Positions 17,917-46,449 are shown, counted from the stretch's first letter. The stretch: DNA of 64,000 nt from Streptomyces sp. V3I8 (GCF_030817535.1 NZ_JAUSZL010000002.1:1364001-1428000), one strand, 5' to 3'. Notes: a model not told the origin generated them from the letters alone. A program made the numbers and translations.

Positions 17917-18534
17917 ATGGTTCCGCCGGTCATCAACTCCTACGCCATGCCCGACCGTGCGGCGGTCCCCGCCTCCGCCCCGCCCTGGACGATCGACCCG
18001 GCGCGGGCGGCACTGCTGGTGCACGACATGCAGAACCACTTCGTCCATGCCTTCCCGCCGGACTGTTCCCCCGTCGTGGAGCTGATCGACAACATCGCGA
18101 CCCTGCGCGAACTCGCGGGCACCCTCGGCATGCCGGTCGTCTTCAGCGCCGAACCCGCCGCGCGGCGCCCCGGCCCGGAGCCCGACGGGGACGCGGCGGT
18201 CGTGGCCCCGCTCACGCCCCGGGCGGGCGAACACCTGATGGTCAACGTCCGCCACAACGCGTTCCTGCGCAGCCATCTCGGCAGGCTGCTGCGCTCCGAG
18301 GGGCGCGACCAGCTGATCCTGTGCGGGGTGCGGGCGCACCTCGGCATCCTGCTCACGGCGGCGGACGCCTTCATGCACGACATCCAGCCGTTCGTCGTGG
18401 CCGACGCGGTCGCCGACTTCTCCGCCGAGGACCACTCCCTGGCACTGCGGTGGATCGCCCGGACCGGCGTCGTCTGCACCACCGACCAGCTGATCCGCCA
18501 CCTGCTGCACGGCAGGGCGGCACGGAGCGGGTGA
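17917..18534 (+). CDS. Isochorismatase-like hydrolase, catalytic lysine replaced
   Basis: This 205-residue protein belongs to the isochorismatase subgroup of cysteine-hydrolase-like folds: LLVHDMQNHFV holds the catalytic Asp and LCGVRAHLGILLTAADAFMHDIQPF matches EntB/PhzD rather than a Cys-type amidase. Where EntB and PhzD have the lysine of KWRYSAF, this protein has VNVRHNAF, so Lys is Asn. It has no ArCP domain, and no isochorismate synthase or DHB-AMP ligase is nearby. It may have lost isochorismatase activity or act on another substrate. An exact iron box lies upstream, tying it to the siderophore locus. Confidence 0.82.
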   Translation: MVPPVINSYAMPDRAAVPASAPPWTIDPARAALLVHDMQNHFVHAFPPDCSPVVELIDNIATLRELAGTLGMPVVFSAEPAARRPGPEPDGDAAVVAPLTPRAGEHLMVNVRHNAFLRSHLGRLLRSEGRDQLILCGVRAHLGILLTAADAFMHDIQPFVVADAVADFSAEDHSLALRWIARTGVVCTTDQLIRHLLHGRAARSG

Positions 18535-18547
18535 ACGGCGAACGCGG

Positions 18548-20122
18548 CTACAGGGCGGCTCCCTCCGCCTCCAGGCCCTCCACGAAGGTCGCGACCACGT
18601 CGATGTCGCCGATGCGCGACACGTCGACACTCGTCGGGTCGTCGCCCAGGACGACCAGATCGGCCCGCTTGCCCGGCGTGAGGCTGCCCGCGCTGTCCTC
18701 CCAGTGGCAGGCGAAGGCGCCGGCCACGGTGTAGGCGCGCAGGGCCTCGTCCACGGTGATGCCCTCGTCCGGGCCGATGACCCGGCCCGACCGGGAGGCC
18801 CGCTCGACCATGAACTGGACGGCCCTGAGCGGCGATCCGTCGGCCACGGGCCGGTCGGAGCTGCCGACCAGCGTGATGCCGTGGTCGAGGAAACCCCTCC
18901 CCCGGTACAGCCAGGGCGCCCGCTCCTCCCCCATGACCGCCGCGTAGTCGTCGCCGAAGTACCGCAGGAAGTTCGGCTGGACCACGGCCGCCACACCCAG
19001 TCGCGCCATCCGGTCCAGCTGGTCGGGCCGCACGAGGCCCGCGTGCTCGATGCGGTGCCGGGCCGCGGGCCGGGGCCGCAGGCGCTGGGCCCGCTCCAGA
19101 GCGTCCAGGGCCACGTCGGCCGCGCGGTCGCCGATGGCGTGGACGGCGAGCTGCCAGCCCGCGAGGTGGCCGTCGACGATCGTGGCCGCGAGCACCTCGG
19201 GATCGTCCTGCAGCTGGCCCCCGTGGTCGAGCCCCTCGTACGGGCGGCTCAGGGCCGCGGTGCGGGCCATCATGCCGCCGTCGGTGAAGACCTTCAGCGC
19301 GCCGACGGAGAGCCGGTCGTCGCCGAACCCCGTGCGCAGACCGAGGTCGAGGCCGCGGGGGATGCCGTCGTCCTCGTGCGCGCCGACCGGGTGCAGTCGG
19401 TCCGCGGACACCATGAGCTGCACCCGGAGCGGTAACTTGGCCTGTTCGCGGGCAAGTTGGTACGCACCCAGTTCGACCGGGCTGTGGCCGAGCAGGGCGC
19501 CGCCGATGCCCGCCTCGGCGCATCCGGTGACGCCCTCGGCCAGACAGGTGCGGGCGGCGTGCCCGATCGCGTCCGCCAGTTCCTGCTGCGAGTGCGGCAG
19601 TCGCAGTGCCCGGGCGGCCCCCATGGCGCCCTCGGCGAGAAAGCCCTCCCCGTCCCGGAGTTCGGCGGGCAGCAGGTCCAGGACGGCGGAGTTGACCAGG
19701 CAGCCGTGCCCGGAGTCGTGCATCAGGAACACCTTGCGTCCCGCGCTGACCCGGTCCAGCTCGGCGGCGGTCAGATGGCGGCCGAGACCCCGCTGGTCGT
19801 ACCCCGCGAGGTGGGCCCAGCCTCCTTCCGGTGCGCGTGCCACCGCCTCGGCGACCGCGGCCAGGACGTCCTCGGCCGACCGGCAGGGTGCCACGGTGGG
19901 CGTGCCCGCCTTGAGGCCGGTCCAGGCCAGGTGCACATGGCTGTCGATGAACCCGGGCAGCACGGTGGCGCCCTGGAGGTCCACCGTCCTGCGGGCGGGC
20001 AGGGCGGCCACCTCCTCGTCCAGGCCCACGATCCGGCCCCGCCAGACGCCCAGTTCGCGGGCGGCGGGGCGGTCCGGGTCCATGGTGAGGATGCGGCCGT
20101 TCGTCAGTCTCGTGGTGAGCAT
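18548..20122 (-). CDS. YtcJ-like metal-dependent amidohydrolase (Amidohydro_3)
   Basis: This 524-residue enzyme has the metal ligands of the amidohydrolase superfamily: DSHVHL (about 63), ALKVFTDGG (possible carbamylated Lys), VHAIGDRA, HRIEHA and SSDRPV. The family hydrolyses amide or formyl-type bonds of small metabolites in the cytoplasm. It starts 10 nt after the mbtH stop with GAGG upstream, so it appears to be the last gene of the NRPS-mbtH operon. That makes a role in siderophore release, trimming or recycling possible, but nothing in the sequence proves it. Confidence 0.85.
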   Translation of the reverse strand: MLTTRLTNGRILTMDPDRPAARELGVWRGRIVGLDEEVAALPARRTVDLQGATVLPGFIDSHVHLAWTGLKAGTPTVAPCRSAEDVLAAVAEAVARAPEGGWAHLAGYDQRGLGRHLTAAELDRVSAGRKVFLMHDSGHGCLVNSAVLDLLPAELRDGEGFLAEGAMGAARALRLPHSQQELADAIGHAARTCLAEGVTGCAEAGIGGALLGHSPVELGAYQLAREQAKLPLRVQLMVSADRLHPVGAHEDDGIPRGLDLGLRTGFGDDRLSVGALKVFTDGGMMARTAALSRPYEGLDHGGQLQDDPEVLAATIVDGHLAGWQLAVHAIGDRAADVALDALERAQRLRPRPAARHRIEHAGLVRPDQLDRMARLGVAAVVQPNFLRYFGDDYAAVMGEERAPWLYRGRGFLDHGITLVGSSDRPVADGSPLRAVQFMVERASRSGRVIGPDEGITVDEALRAYTVAGAFACHWEDSAGSLTPGKRADLVVLGDDPTSVDVSRIGDIDVVATFVEGLEAEGAAL

Positions 20123-20132
20123 CGACGGAGCC

Positions 20133-20357
20133 TCAGCCGGTCTGTTCCGCCGTCATCCGCTCCACCAGGCTCCTGGGGCGCAGGTCGGTCCAGGTGACCT
20201 CGATGTGGTCCAGGCACTCCTGGCGGGGGGCCGGGCCGTGCACGACGGTCCAGCCGGCCGGCACGTCCACGAAGTCGGGCCACAGGCTGTACTGGCCCTC
20301 GTCGTTGACGAGCACCGAGTAGGTGCCTTCGGGGTTCTCGAACGGGTTGGTGCTCAT
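20133..20357 (-). CDS. MbtH-like NRPS partner protein
   Basis: The 74-residue protein has all the MbtH hallmarks: [24 protein letters not shown], the tryptophans of GWTVVHG, and [14 protein letters not shown]. MbtH proteins bind A domains and are often needed for their folding and activity. It begins 52 nt after the NRPS stop with a GGAGGA site, consistent with one operon and with service to the five A domains. Confidence 0.95.
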   Translation of the reverse strand: MSTNPFENPEGTYSVLVNDEGQYSLWPDFVDVPAGWTVVHGPAPRQECLDHIEVTWTDLRPRSLVERMTAEQTG

Positions 20358-20409
20358 CGGGGTCCTCCGGATCGGCTGACGTACGGGTCGACGTACAGGG
20401 GGTGTCGGT

Positions 20410-40071
<19,662 letters not shown>

Positions 40072-40073
40072 AC

Positions 40074-40092
40074 TAAGGTAAGGATTACCTAA
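40074..40092. promoter_or_regulatory. Iron box upstream of the NRPS gene
   Basis: TAAGGTAAGGATTACCTAA matches the DmdR/IdeR 19-bp dyad with two mismatches between half-sites. It starts 3 bp from the NRPS start codon and should block its transcription when iron is plentiful. Confidence 0.85.
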
Positions 40093-40136
40093 CCAAAAGG
40101 CCCCGTCTCGGCGGACCTCGTGATCCCCACTACGAT

Positions 40137-40155
40137 TAAGGCCTGCCTAACCTAA
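40137..40155. promoter_or_regulatory. Iron box upstream of the FecCD permease operon
   Basis: TAAGGCCTGCCTAACCTAA has a consensus right half and a degenerate left half. It lies 27 bp before the first permease gene, so the divergent NRPS and import operons each have their own box. Confidence 0.8.
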
Positions 40156-40181
40156 GGGAGCTGGCTGTTGGAGACCGCAAG

Positions 40182-41204
40182 GTGACGGGCAAGAGGGTGC
40201 GCCCTGTCCTTCTCGTGACGCTGCTGGGTACCGCCCTGGCGGCGCTCTGCCTGCTCTCACTGGCACTCGGCGCGGCCAACATCCCGCCGGACCAGGTGAT
40301 CCGGGCGCTGTTCGGCGACGCCCCGAGCCGCTTCGTGGACAACGTCGTCTGGTCCGCGCGCATGCCCCGCACCGCGCTCGGGCTCACCGCGGGCGCGGCC
40401 CTCGGGCTGGCCGGGGCGCTGATGCAGGCCCTGACCCGCAATCCGCTCGCCGACCCCGGGGTGCTGGGGGTGAGCGCCGGGGCGTCCTTCGCCATCGTGC
40501 TGGCCGTCGGCGTGCTCGGCATCGACTCCCTCTACGGGTACGTGTGGTTCGCGTTCGGCGGGGCGCTGGTCGCCACGGTGGCCGTCTATCTGCTGGGCGG
40601 CCTCGGACGGTCCGGGATGACCCCGGTGAAGCTGGCGCTCGCGGGCATCGCCGTCACGTCGATGCTGTGGTCGTTCACCCAGGCCATCGTGCTCACCGAC
40701 GTGGACGCGCTCAACAAGTTCCGCTTCTGGTCCGCCGGTTCGCTCGCGGAGGCGGAGAACGGCATGGTGTGGCGGGTCCTGCCGTTCCTCGTCGTCGGCG
40801 GGGTGCTGGCGCTGGCCTGCGCCCCGGCCCTCAACAGCCTGGCCCTCGGCGACGACGTCGCGGCCTCGCTCGGCCGGCGCCTGGGCCTGGTCCGGCTGGC
40901 GGGCGTCGCGGCGATCACCCTGCTGACCGGGGCCGCGGTCGCCGTCATCGGTCCGGTGGTCTTCATCGGCCTGGTGGTCCCCCATGTGGCCCGCGTACTG
41001 GCCCAGTCGGCGGGCATCGGTCCCGACCAGCGCTGGCTGCTGCCCCTTTCGGCGGTGCTCGCGCCCATCCTGCTGCTCGGCGCCGACATCCTCGGACGGC
41101 TCGTGGCACGGCCCACCGAGATCCAGGCGGGCGTACTGGTCGCCTTCATCGGCGGCCCGTTCTTCATCGCCATGGTCCGTCGGCGCAATCTGGCGGAGGT
41201 GTGA
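40182..41204 (+). CDS. FecCD-family ferric-siderophore permease 1
   Basis: The 340-residue protein has about ten membrane helices and FecCD/BtuC features: MPRTALGLTAGAALGLAGALMQALTRNPLADPGVLGVSAGA near the N-terminus and GPVVFIGLVVPHVAR near the C-terminal coupling region. It forms half of the cytoplasmic-membrane channel that imports the ferric siderophore, with the partner downstream. The GTG start has GGAG 8 nt upstream. The second permease begins two bases after its stop. Confidence 0.92.
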   Translation: MTGKRVRPVLLVTLLGTALAALCLLSLALGAANIPPDQVIRALFGDAPSRFVDNVVWSARMPRTALGLTAGAALGLAGALMQALTRNPLADPGVLGVSAGASFAIVLAVGVLGIDSLYGYVWFAFGGALVATVAVYLLGGLGRSGMTPVKLALAGIAVTSMLWSFTQAIVLTDVDALNKFRFWSAGSLAEAENGMVWRVLPFLVVGGVLALACAPALNSLALGDDVAASLGRRLGLVRLAGVAAITLLTGAAVAVIGPVVFIGLVVPHVARVLAQSAGIGPDQRWLLPLSAVLAPILLLGADILGRLVARPTEIQAGVLVAFIGGPFFIAMVRRRNLAEV

Positions 41205-41206
41205 GC

Positions 41207-42325
41207 GTGCCGAACCCGAAATCGACCCTCGTGTCGCGTCCCGACCCCAAGTCCCCCGCCGGTAGCGGCCGTTCGTCCGGATCCGCCCACTTCCGCGCCT
41301 ACCGGCTGGCCCTGCCCCCCGTCTCCGGCGTCTTCCGCCCCCGGCTGGTGGTCCTGTCGGTGGTGCTCGCCGCGGCCACCTTCCTGTTGTTCTGCCGGGG
41401 TCTGACGACCGGCGACTACCCGATCGGCTTCACCGAGGTCGTACGGGCCCTCGTGGGCTCCGGCGACCCCGGCACCGTACTCGTGGTGGAGGAACTGCGC
41501 CTGCCCCGCGCCCTGGTGGGACTGCTCGCCGGGATCGCCTTCGGGGTCTCCGGCGCGCTGTTCCAGACCATGACGCGCAACCCGCTGGCCAGCCCCGACA
41601 TGATCGGTCTCACCCAGGGCGCCGGCACCGCCGTGGTCGCGGGCATCGTGCTCGGCTGGGACGGCGGACTCGGCACCCAGGCACTGGGACTGCTCGGCGC
41701 CCTGGTGACCGCCCTGACCGTCTACGCACTGGCCTGGCGGCGCGGCACCACCGGGTACCGCATCATCCTGGTCGGCATCGGCGTGGCCTGGATCTGCACC
41801 AGTGCCACCGACTACCTGGTGGCCAAGGGCGGCCGCTTCCAGGCGCAGGCCGCGCTCGGCTGGCTGGTCGGCAACCTGAACGGCCGCACCTGGGACCAGG
41901 TCGGGCCGCTCGCCGTCGCGCTGGCCGTGCTGCTGCCGGCGGCCCTGCTGCTCGGCCGGCTGCTGCGCACGCTCCAGCTCGGCGACGACGTGGCCACCGG
42001 CCTCGGGACGCGCGTCCAGCCCGTACGCCTGGCCGTCCTGCTCACCGGTGTCGGCCTGATCGCCTTCGCCACCGCGTCCGCGGGGCCCGTGGCCTTCGTG
42101 GCGCTCGCCGCCCCGCAGATCGCACAGCGGCTCGCCGGCACCGCCTGGCCGCCCACGGTGGCCTCGGGACTGACCGGGGCGCTCGTGGTCCTGGGCGGCG
42201 ACCTCATCGCCCGTACCCTCGTCTCCGGCACGGAACTGCCGGTCGGCGTCGTCACCGGTGTGCTCGGCGCACCGGTCCTGCTCTGGCTGCTCGTCCGCGC
42301 CAACCGCGCGGGTTCAGGAGGTTGA
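41207..42325 (+). CDS. FecCD-family ferric-siderophore permease 2
   Basis: The 372-residue protein has a 45-residue polar leader before the first helix, then the FecCD signatures RLPRALVGLLAGIAFGVSGALFQTMTRNPLASPDMIGLTQGAG and GPVAFVALAAPQIAQRL. It pairs with the preceding permease. The GTG at 41207 is used because GGAGG lies 8 nt upstream. The ATPase gene follows after 4 bp. Confidence 0.92.
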   Translation: MPNPKSTLVSRPDPKSPAGSGRSSGSAHFRAYRLALPPVSGVFRPRLVVLSVVLAAATFLLFCRGLTTGDYPIGFTEVVRALVGSGDPGTVLVVEELRLPRALVGLLAGIAFGVSGALFQTMTRNPLASPDMIGLTQGAGTAVVAGIVLGWDGGLGTQALGLLGALVTALTVYALAWRRGTTGYRIILVGIGVAWICTSATDYLVAKGGRFQAQAALGWLVGNLNGRTWDQVGPLAVALAVLLPAALLLGRLLRTLQLGDDVATGLGTRVQPVRLAVLLTGVGLIAFATASAGPVAFVALAAPQIAQRLAGTAWPPTVASGLTGALVVLGGDLIARTLVSGTELPVGVVTGVLGAPVLLWLLVRANRAGSGG

Positions 42326-42329
42326 TCCC

Positions 42330-43238
42330 ATGTCCGCCGACCCCCTGCCGGCCGATCCCGTGTCCACCGGGCCCGTGCCGGTCCCCGGCCCCGGCCTGCC
42401 GGCCGCCGATCCCGACCTGCGCGCGAGCGGTCTGCGGCTGGCGTACGACAACCGGCTGGTCGTCGACGGCCTCGACCTGGCGGTACCGCCGGGCCGGATC
42501 ACGGCCATCGTCGGCGCCAACGCCTGCGGGAAGTCCACCCTGTTGAGGGCCCTCGCCCGGCTGCTGGGGCCCAAGGAGGGAGCCGTCCACCTCGACGGGC
42601 GGGCCCTGCAGTCCATTCCGAGCCGGGAACTCGCGCAGCGCCTGGGCATCCTCCCGCAGAGCCCGGTCGCGCCCGAGGGGCTGACCGTCATCGACCTGGT
42701 CAACCGCGGGCGTTCGCCGCACCAGACCTGGTGGCGGCAGTGGTCGAAGGCGGACGAGCAGGCCGTGCACGAGGCGCTGGCCGCCACCGGCATGACCGAC
42801 CTCGCCGACCGGCCCGTCGACGAACTCTCCGGCGGCCAGCGGCAACGCGCCTGGATCGCCATGGCCGTCGCCCAGGGCACGCCCGTCCTGCTGCTCGACG
42901 AGCCGACGACGTATCTCGACCTGGCCCATCAGATCGACGTCCTGGACCTGATCACCGACCTCAACCGCCGGGAGAACCGTACGGTCGTGATGGTGCTGCA
43001 CGACCTCAACCAGGCCTGCCGGTACGCGGATCACGTCGTCGCCATGAAGGCCGGGAAGATCGTCGCCGAGGGCAGCCCGGCCGAGGTCATCACCGCCGGG
43101 ACCGTCGAGGACGTCTTCGACCTGACCTGCCGGATCACCATGGACCCGGTCAGCCACACCCCTCTGGTCATCCCGATGGGCCGCCACCACGGAGGACCGA
43201 CGACGCCGACGGCGGCGACGGCGCGGGCGGCCGACTGA
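42330..43238 (+). CDS. FecE-type ATPase of the siderophore importer
   Basis: The 302-residue ATP-binding protein contains Walker A GANACGKST, the signature LSGGQRQRAW, Walker B VLLLDEPTTYLD and the switch His in VLHDLNQACRYADH. It resembles FhuC/FepC and powers the two FecCD permeases. About 35 variable residues precede the first strand. The ATG follows AGGAGG at 42316-42321. It ends the import operon. Confidence 0.93.
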   Translation: MSADPLPADPVSTGPVPVPGPGLPAADPDLRASGLRLAYDNRLVVDGLDLAVPPGRITAIVGANACGKSTLLRALARLLGPKEGAVHLDGRALQSIPSRELAQRLGILPQSPVAPEGLTVIDLVNRGRSPHQTWWRQWSKADEQAVHEALAATGMTDLADRPVDELSGGQRQRAWIAMAVAQGTPVLLLDEPTTYLDLAHQIDVLDLITDLNRRENRTVVMVLHDLNQACRYADHVVAMKAGKIVAEGSPAEVITAGTVEDVFDLTCRITMDPVSHTPLVIPMGRHHGGPTTPTAATARAAD

Positions 43239-43359
43239 GGGGCCGCTGCGAGCGGGAAGCCAGGGACCTGTCGGCCGGGGGTTTGTGTGCGCCGTATGGC
43301 CGAACGGTGACCGTGAGAGGCAGATGAGGCCGGAGGGACGGAAGGTCCGTACCTGTGTC

Positions 43360-43389
43360 TTGACACCGGCTTCGTTCACTTCTTAGAAC
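43360..43389 (+). promoter_or_regulatory. Possible promoter of the GH16 gene
   Basis: TTGACA (43360-43365) and TAGAAC (43384-43389) are spaced by 18 bp, close to the vegetative sigma consensus, and lie about 70 bp before the secreted-glucanase gene. No iron box is seen here. Confidence 0.4.
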
Positions 43390-43459
43390 GAGAGGCGAAG
43401 CATTCCCCCCACCTCAGTGGGCCCGCCCCGCGCAGAGGCGGCCCACGGAAGGGAGAGTC

Positions 43460-44317
43460 GTGGACTCCCCACGTCTGCTCCGCACCTGTCTGCTCGCCGC
43501 CCTGCCCGCCGTTCTGGTCGCGGCGGCCGCCGTAGCCCCTGCCCACGCGGACCCCACTCCGCGGGCAGCGGCGGCGGTGACGTTCTCCGACACCTTCGAC
43601 GGCGCCGCGGGATCCGGTGTCGACCCGGGCAAGTGGCAGGTCGAGACCGGCGACAACGTCGACAACCACGAGCGGCAGTACTACACGGCCGGCAACGACA
43701 ACGCGAAGCTCGACGGCCAGGGCCACCTGGTCATCGAGGCTCGCCGCGAGAACCCGGGCAACTACCAGTGCTGGTACGGCAGTTGCGAGTACACCTCGGC
43801 CCGGCTCAACACCTCCGGCAAGTTCACCGCGACGTACGGGCACGTCGAGGCCCGGATGAAGATCCCGCGCGGTCAGGGCATCTGGCCCGCCTTCTGGATG
43901 CTCGGCCAGGACATCGGCAGCGTCGGCTGGCCCAACTCCGGTGAGATCGACGTCATGGAGAACGTCGGCTTCGAGCCCGGGACCGTGCACGGCACCCTCC
44001 ACGGGCCCGGCTACTCCGGCTCGGGCGGCATAGGCGCCGGTTACACGCTGCCCGGCGGCCAGGCCTTCGCCGACGCCTTCCACACCTTCGCCGTCGACTG
44101 GGCGCCGAACAGGATCACCTGGTCCGTGGACGGCACCGTCTACCAGACCCGCACCCCGGCCGACCTGAACGGCAACACCTGGGTGTTCGACAAACCGTTC
44201 TTCCTGATCCTCAACCTCGCGGTCGGCGGCTACTGGCCCGGCGACCCCGACGGTTCGACCGCCTTCCCGCAGCAGTTGGTGGTCGACGAGGTGAAGGTGA
44301 CGACCAGCGACGGCTGA
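43460..44317 (+). CDS. Secreted GH16 family glycoside hydrolase (beta-glucanase)
   Basis: The 285-residue protein has a signal peptide ending near AHADP (about residue 32) and a GH16 catalytic domain. The signature is GEIDVMENVG with both catalytic glutamates, preceded by ARMKIPRGQGIWPAFWML and followed by FHTFAVDWAPNRITWSVDG. GH16 enzymes of this type hydrolyse beta-1,3- or mixed-link glucans outside the cell. No carbohydrate-binding module is attached. It has its own promoter region and stands between the import operon and the precursor genes with no evident link to iron. Confidence 0.92.
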   Translation: MDSPRLLRTCLLAALPAVLVAAAAVAPAHADPTPRAAAAVTFSDTFDGAAGSGVDPGKWQVETGDNVDNHERQYYTAGNDNAKLDGQGHLVIEARRENPGNYQCWYGSCEYTSARLNTSGKFTATYGHVEARMKIPRGQGIWPAFWMLGQDIGSVGWPNSGEIDVMENVGFEPGTVHGTLHGPGYSGSGGIGAGYTLPGGQAFADAFHTFAVDWAPNRITWSVDGTVYQTRTPADLNGNTWVFDKPFFLILNLAVGGYWPGDPDGSTAFPQQLVVDEVKVTTSDG

Positions 44318-44352
44318 CGGAGCCGCTCGCGACACCGGTGACGGTGCGGCAG

Positions 44353-44385
44353 CCGGTCCGCGTTCAAGACCCGAACGCGGACCGG
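44353..44385. terminator. Terminator hairpin after the GH16 gene
   Basis: A perfect 13-bp stem (44353-44365 with 44373-44385) with a 7-nt loop, 36 bp after the GH16 stop, between convergent genes. Confidence 0.8.
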
Positions 44386-44440
44386 AGCGCGGATCCGCGC
44401 GTCGGTCCGCACGCCGACCGGCACGTCGGCCCGCACGCGG

Positions 44441-44476
44441 AGCGCCCGGCCGGGAGGATGTCCCCGGCCGGGCGCT
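44441..44476. terminator. Terminator hairpin after the kinase gene
   Basis: A perfect 14-bp stem AGCGCCCGGCCGGG (44441-44454) with 44463-44476 and an 8-nt loop, 10 bp past the stop of the minus-strand kinase gene. Confidence 0.8.
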
Positions 44477-44485
44477 CCCCGCGCC

Positions 44486-45457
44486 TCAGGCCGCCGGGAC
44501 CGCGGACGCCGCCGAAGCCGCGGACGCCACCGGGACCGCGGACGCCATCGGGGCCGTCGCGTCCGGCACGACCGTCGTGCCGGTCCCGCCGGCGTCGGCC
44601 AGCCCGTCGAGGAGGGCGTGCGGGGCGCGCCCGTCGAGCACCCGGGCCACCGCCACCCCGCCCCTGACGGCCCGCAGGCACGCCTCCATCTTGGGACCCA
44701 TGCCGCCGTTCAGCCCCGGCAGCAGCCGCTCCAGCTCGGCCGCGCCGATCCGGCCGACGACCCGCTCGCTCGCGGGCCAGTCCGCGTACAGCCCGGGCAC
44801 GTCGGTGAGGACGATCAGGATCCGGGTCCCCAGCGCTGCGGCCAGCGCACCGGCCGCGGTGTCCGCGTTGACGTTGTAGACCTGCCCGTCCTCGCCCCGG
44901 CCCACCGAGGAGAGCACCGGGATGTGGCCGCCCTCCAGCAGGAGGCGCACGACCGCGGTGTCGACCCGTGCGACGTCCCCGACCAGGCCGATGTCCACGC
45001 GCTCACCGGCCACTTCGGCGTACCGCTTGACCGCGGTGAGGGTGTGCCCGTCCTCGCCGCTGAGGCCGACCGCGTACGGCCCGTGCTCGTTCAGCAGTCC
45101 GACCAGGTCCTTCTGGACCTTGCCGGACAGCACCATCCGTACGACCTCCATGGTCTCGGGGGTGGTGACCCGCAGCCCGCCCAGGAAGTCGGACCTGAGC
45201 CCCAGCCGGTCCAGGTGGGCGGCGATCTGCGGGCCGCCGCCGTGCACCACGACCGGCCGGACGCCGGCGGCGCGCAGGGTGAGGACGTCCTGGGCGAAGG
45301 CCCGCCGGAGCGTGTCGTCGGTCATCGCGTGGCCGCCGTACTTGACGACGACCGTGTGGCCGCGCAGGCCTTCGAGCGCCGCGAGGCGTCCGTCCGGACC
45401 AGCGGCCGGTGCCGCTGCGCCGGTCGGCGCCGTACCGGCGACCGTCGCGCCGTTCAC
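44486..45457 (-). CDS. Acetylglutamate kinase paralogue, ornithine supply for the siderophore
   Basis: The 323-residue protein is an amino-acid kinase of the ArgB type: [10 protein letters not shown] (phosphate loop), [34 protein letters not shown] (substrate Arg), [16 protein letters not shown] and a C-terminal [14 protein letters not shown]. ArgB phosphorylates N-acetylglutamate on the path to ornithine. The GTG start overlaps the TGA of the formyltransferase gene (GTGA), so the two are translationally coupled. Because three hydroxyornithines are needed per siderophore, a dedicated kinase raising ornithine flux is a good inference. The low-complexity N-terminal 28 residues (Ala/Gly/Pro) are not the helix associated with arginine-inhibited ArgB, as far as I can see. 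Confidence 0.88.
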   Translation of the reverse strand: MNGATVAGTAPTGAAAPAAGPDGRLAALEGLRGHTVVVKYGGHAMTDDTLRRAFAQDVLTLRAAGVRPVVVHGGGPQIAAHLDRLGLRSDFLGGLRVTTPETMEVVRMVLSGKVQKDLVGLLNEHGPYAVGLSGEDGHTLTAVKRYAEVAGERVDIGLVGDVARVDTAVVRLLLEGGHIPVLSSVGRGEDGQVYNVNADTAAGALAAALGTRILIVLTDVPGLYADWPASERVVGRIGAAELERLLPGLNGGMGPKMEACLRAVRGGVAVARVLDGRAPHALLDGLADAGGTGTTVVPDATAPMASAVPVASAASAASAVPAA

Positions 45458-46401
45458 GGGCGCGCGATGAGGTAGCCGCCCATCGTGCGGAAGTAGTCGG
45501 TCGCCGCGTGCTCCGCCCCGTCCTCGGTGCGTACGCGCTTGACGACCAGCCCGCGCAGTCGCCCGTTCCTCGCCTCCGCGCCCGCGACGACGACCACCCC
45601 GTCGCCCTCACGGATGAAGATGCGTCCCGGAGTACCGCCGTAACAGCCCTCGGACACCGCGGACTCGACGATCCTGAGCCGCTGCCCGCGGTGGTGGGTG
45701 AAGGCGTTCGGGTACGGGTCGCACTGGGCCCGTACCAGCCGCTCGATGTCCTCGGCCGGCCAGCTCCAGTCGATGCGGCTGTCCTCCAGGGACCGCTTGT
45801 GGAAGAAGCTCGCCCGGCTGCGGTCCTGCGGGATCCACCGGGCCCGGCCCGAGGCGATGAGGTCGAGCGACTCGTCGACGACCGGGCCGATCAGGTCGAC
45901 CGTGCGGTGGAACAGGTCGGCGACGGTGTCGGTGGCGCCGACCGGCACCGCCCGCTGCAGCAGGACGTCACCGGCGTCGAGTTCGGCGTTCATCCGGTGC
46001 GCGGTGACGCCGACCTCCCGCTCGCCGTTGATGAGCGCCCAGATCAGCGGCGAGAAGCCCGCGTACGCCGGGAGCAGCGAGTCGTGGATGTTGAGCGTGC
46101 CGTGCGGCGGGAGGTCGAAGACCTCGGGCGGCAGTACGGTGCGCCAGTTGTTGGCGACGATCAGGTCGGGTCGCGCGTCCTTCAGCGCGGTGAGCAGCTC
46201 GGGGTCGTCGGGCCGGTTGCGCAGCAGTACCGGCACCCCGTGCTTCTCGGCCAGGTCGGCCACCGAGTCGTCCCAGATCTTCTCGTACACGTGGTCGCTC
46301 CTGGGGTGGGTCACGGCCAGGACCACCTCGTGGTCGGACTCCAGCAGAGCCTGGAGGGTGCGGTGCCCCCAGGTCTGATAGCCGAACATGACGACCCGCA
46401 T
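45454..46401 (-). CDS. N5-hydroxyornithine formyltransferase (CchA-like)
   Basis: The 315-residue protein is related to methionyl-tRNA formyltransferase. The N-terminal half holds the formyl-THF site ([24 protein letters not shown], with the catalytic Asn-His-Asp triad spread over IVANNW, NIHDSLL and [10 protein letters not shown]), and a C-terminal barrel follows. In coelichelin-type pathways this enzyme formylates N5-hydroxyornithine. The ATG at 46401 is used because it starts the Rossmann strand ([13 protein letters not shown]) and has GAGGATC upstream; nine more residues could be read. It is divergent from the monooxygenase across a shared iron box. Confidence 0.92.
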   Translation of the reverse strand: MRVVMFGYQTWGHRTLQALLESDHEVVLAVTHPRSDHVYEKIWDDSVADLAEKHGVPVLLRNRPDDPELLTALKDARPDLIVANNWRTVLPPEVFDLPPHGTLNIHDSLLPAYAGFSPLIWALINGEREVGVTAHRMNAELDAGDVLLQRAVPVGATDTVADLFHRTVDLIGPVVDESLDLIASGRARWIPQDRSRASFFHKRSLEDSRIDWSWPAEDIERLVRAQCDPYPNAFTHHRGQRLRIVESAVSEGCYGGTPGRIFIREGDGVVVVAGAEARNGRLRGLVVKRVRTEDGAEHAATDYFRTMGGYLIARP

Positions 46402-46430
46402 ACTCGATCCTCTCCTAGGACACACCATTG

Positions 46431-46449
46431 CAAGGTAAGGCTAACCTTA
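46431..46449. promoter_or_regulatory. Iron box between formyltransferase and monooxygenase
   Basis: CAAGGTAAGGCTAACCTTA is a near-perfect DmdR/IdeR dyad in an 85-bp divergent intergenic region. One box probably controls both precursor operons. Confidence 0.88.

Noticed and set aside
17917..18534. Reading the isochorismatase-like gene as evidence for a catecholate siderophore
   Set aside because: No isochorismate synthase, DHB dehydrogenase, DHB-AMP ligase or aryl carrier domain is present, and the catalytic Lys is replaced.
43460..44317. Considering the GH16 gene part of the siderophore pathway
   Set aside because: It encodes a secreted glycosidase with its own promoter-like sequence and no iron box, and no sugar is predicted in the product.
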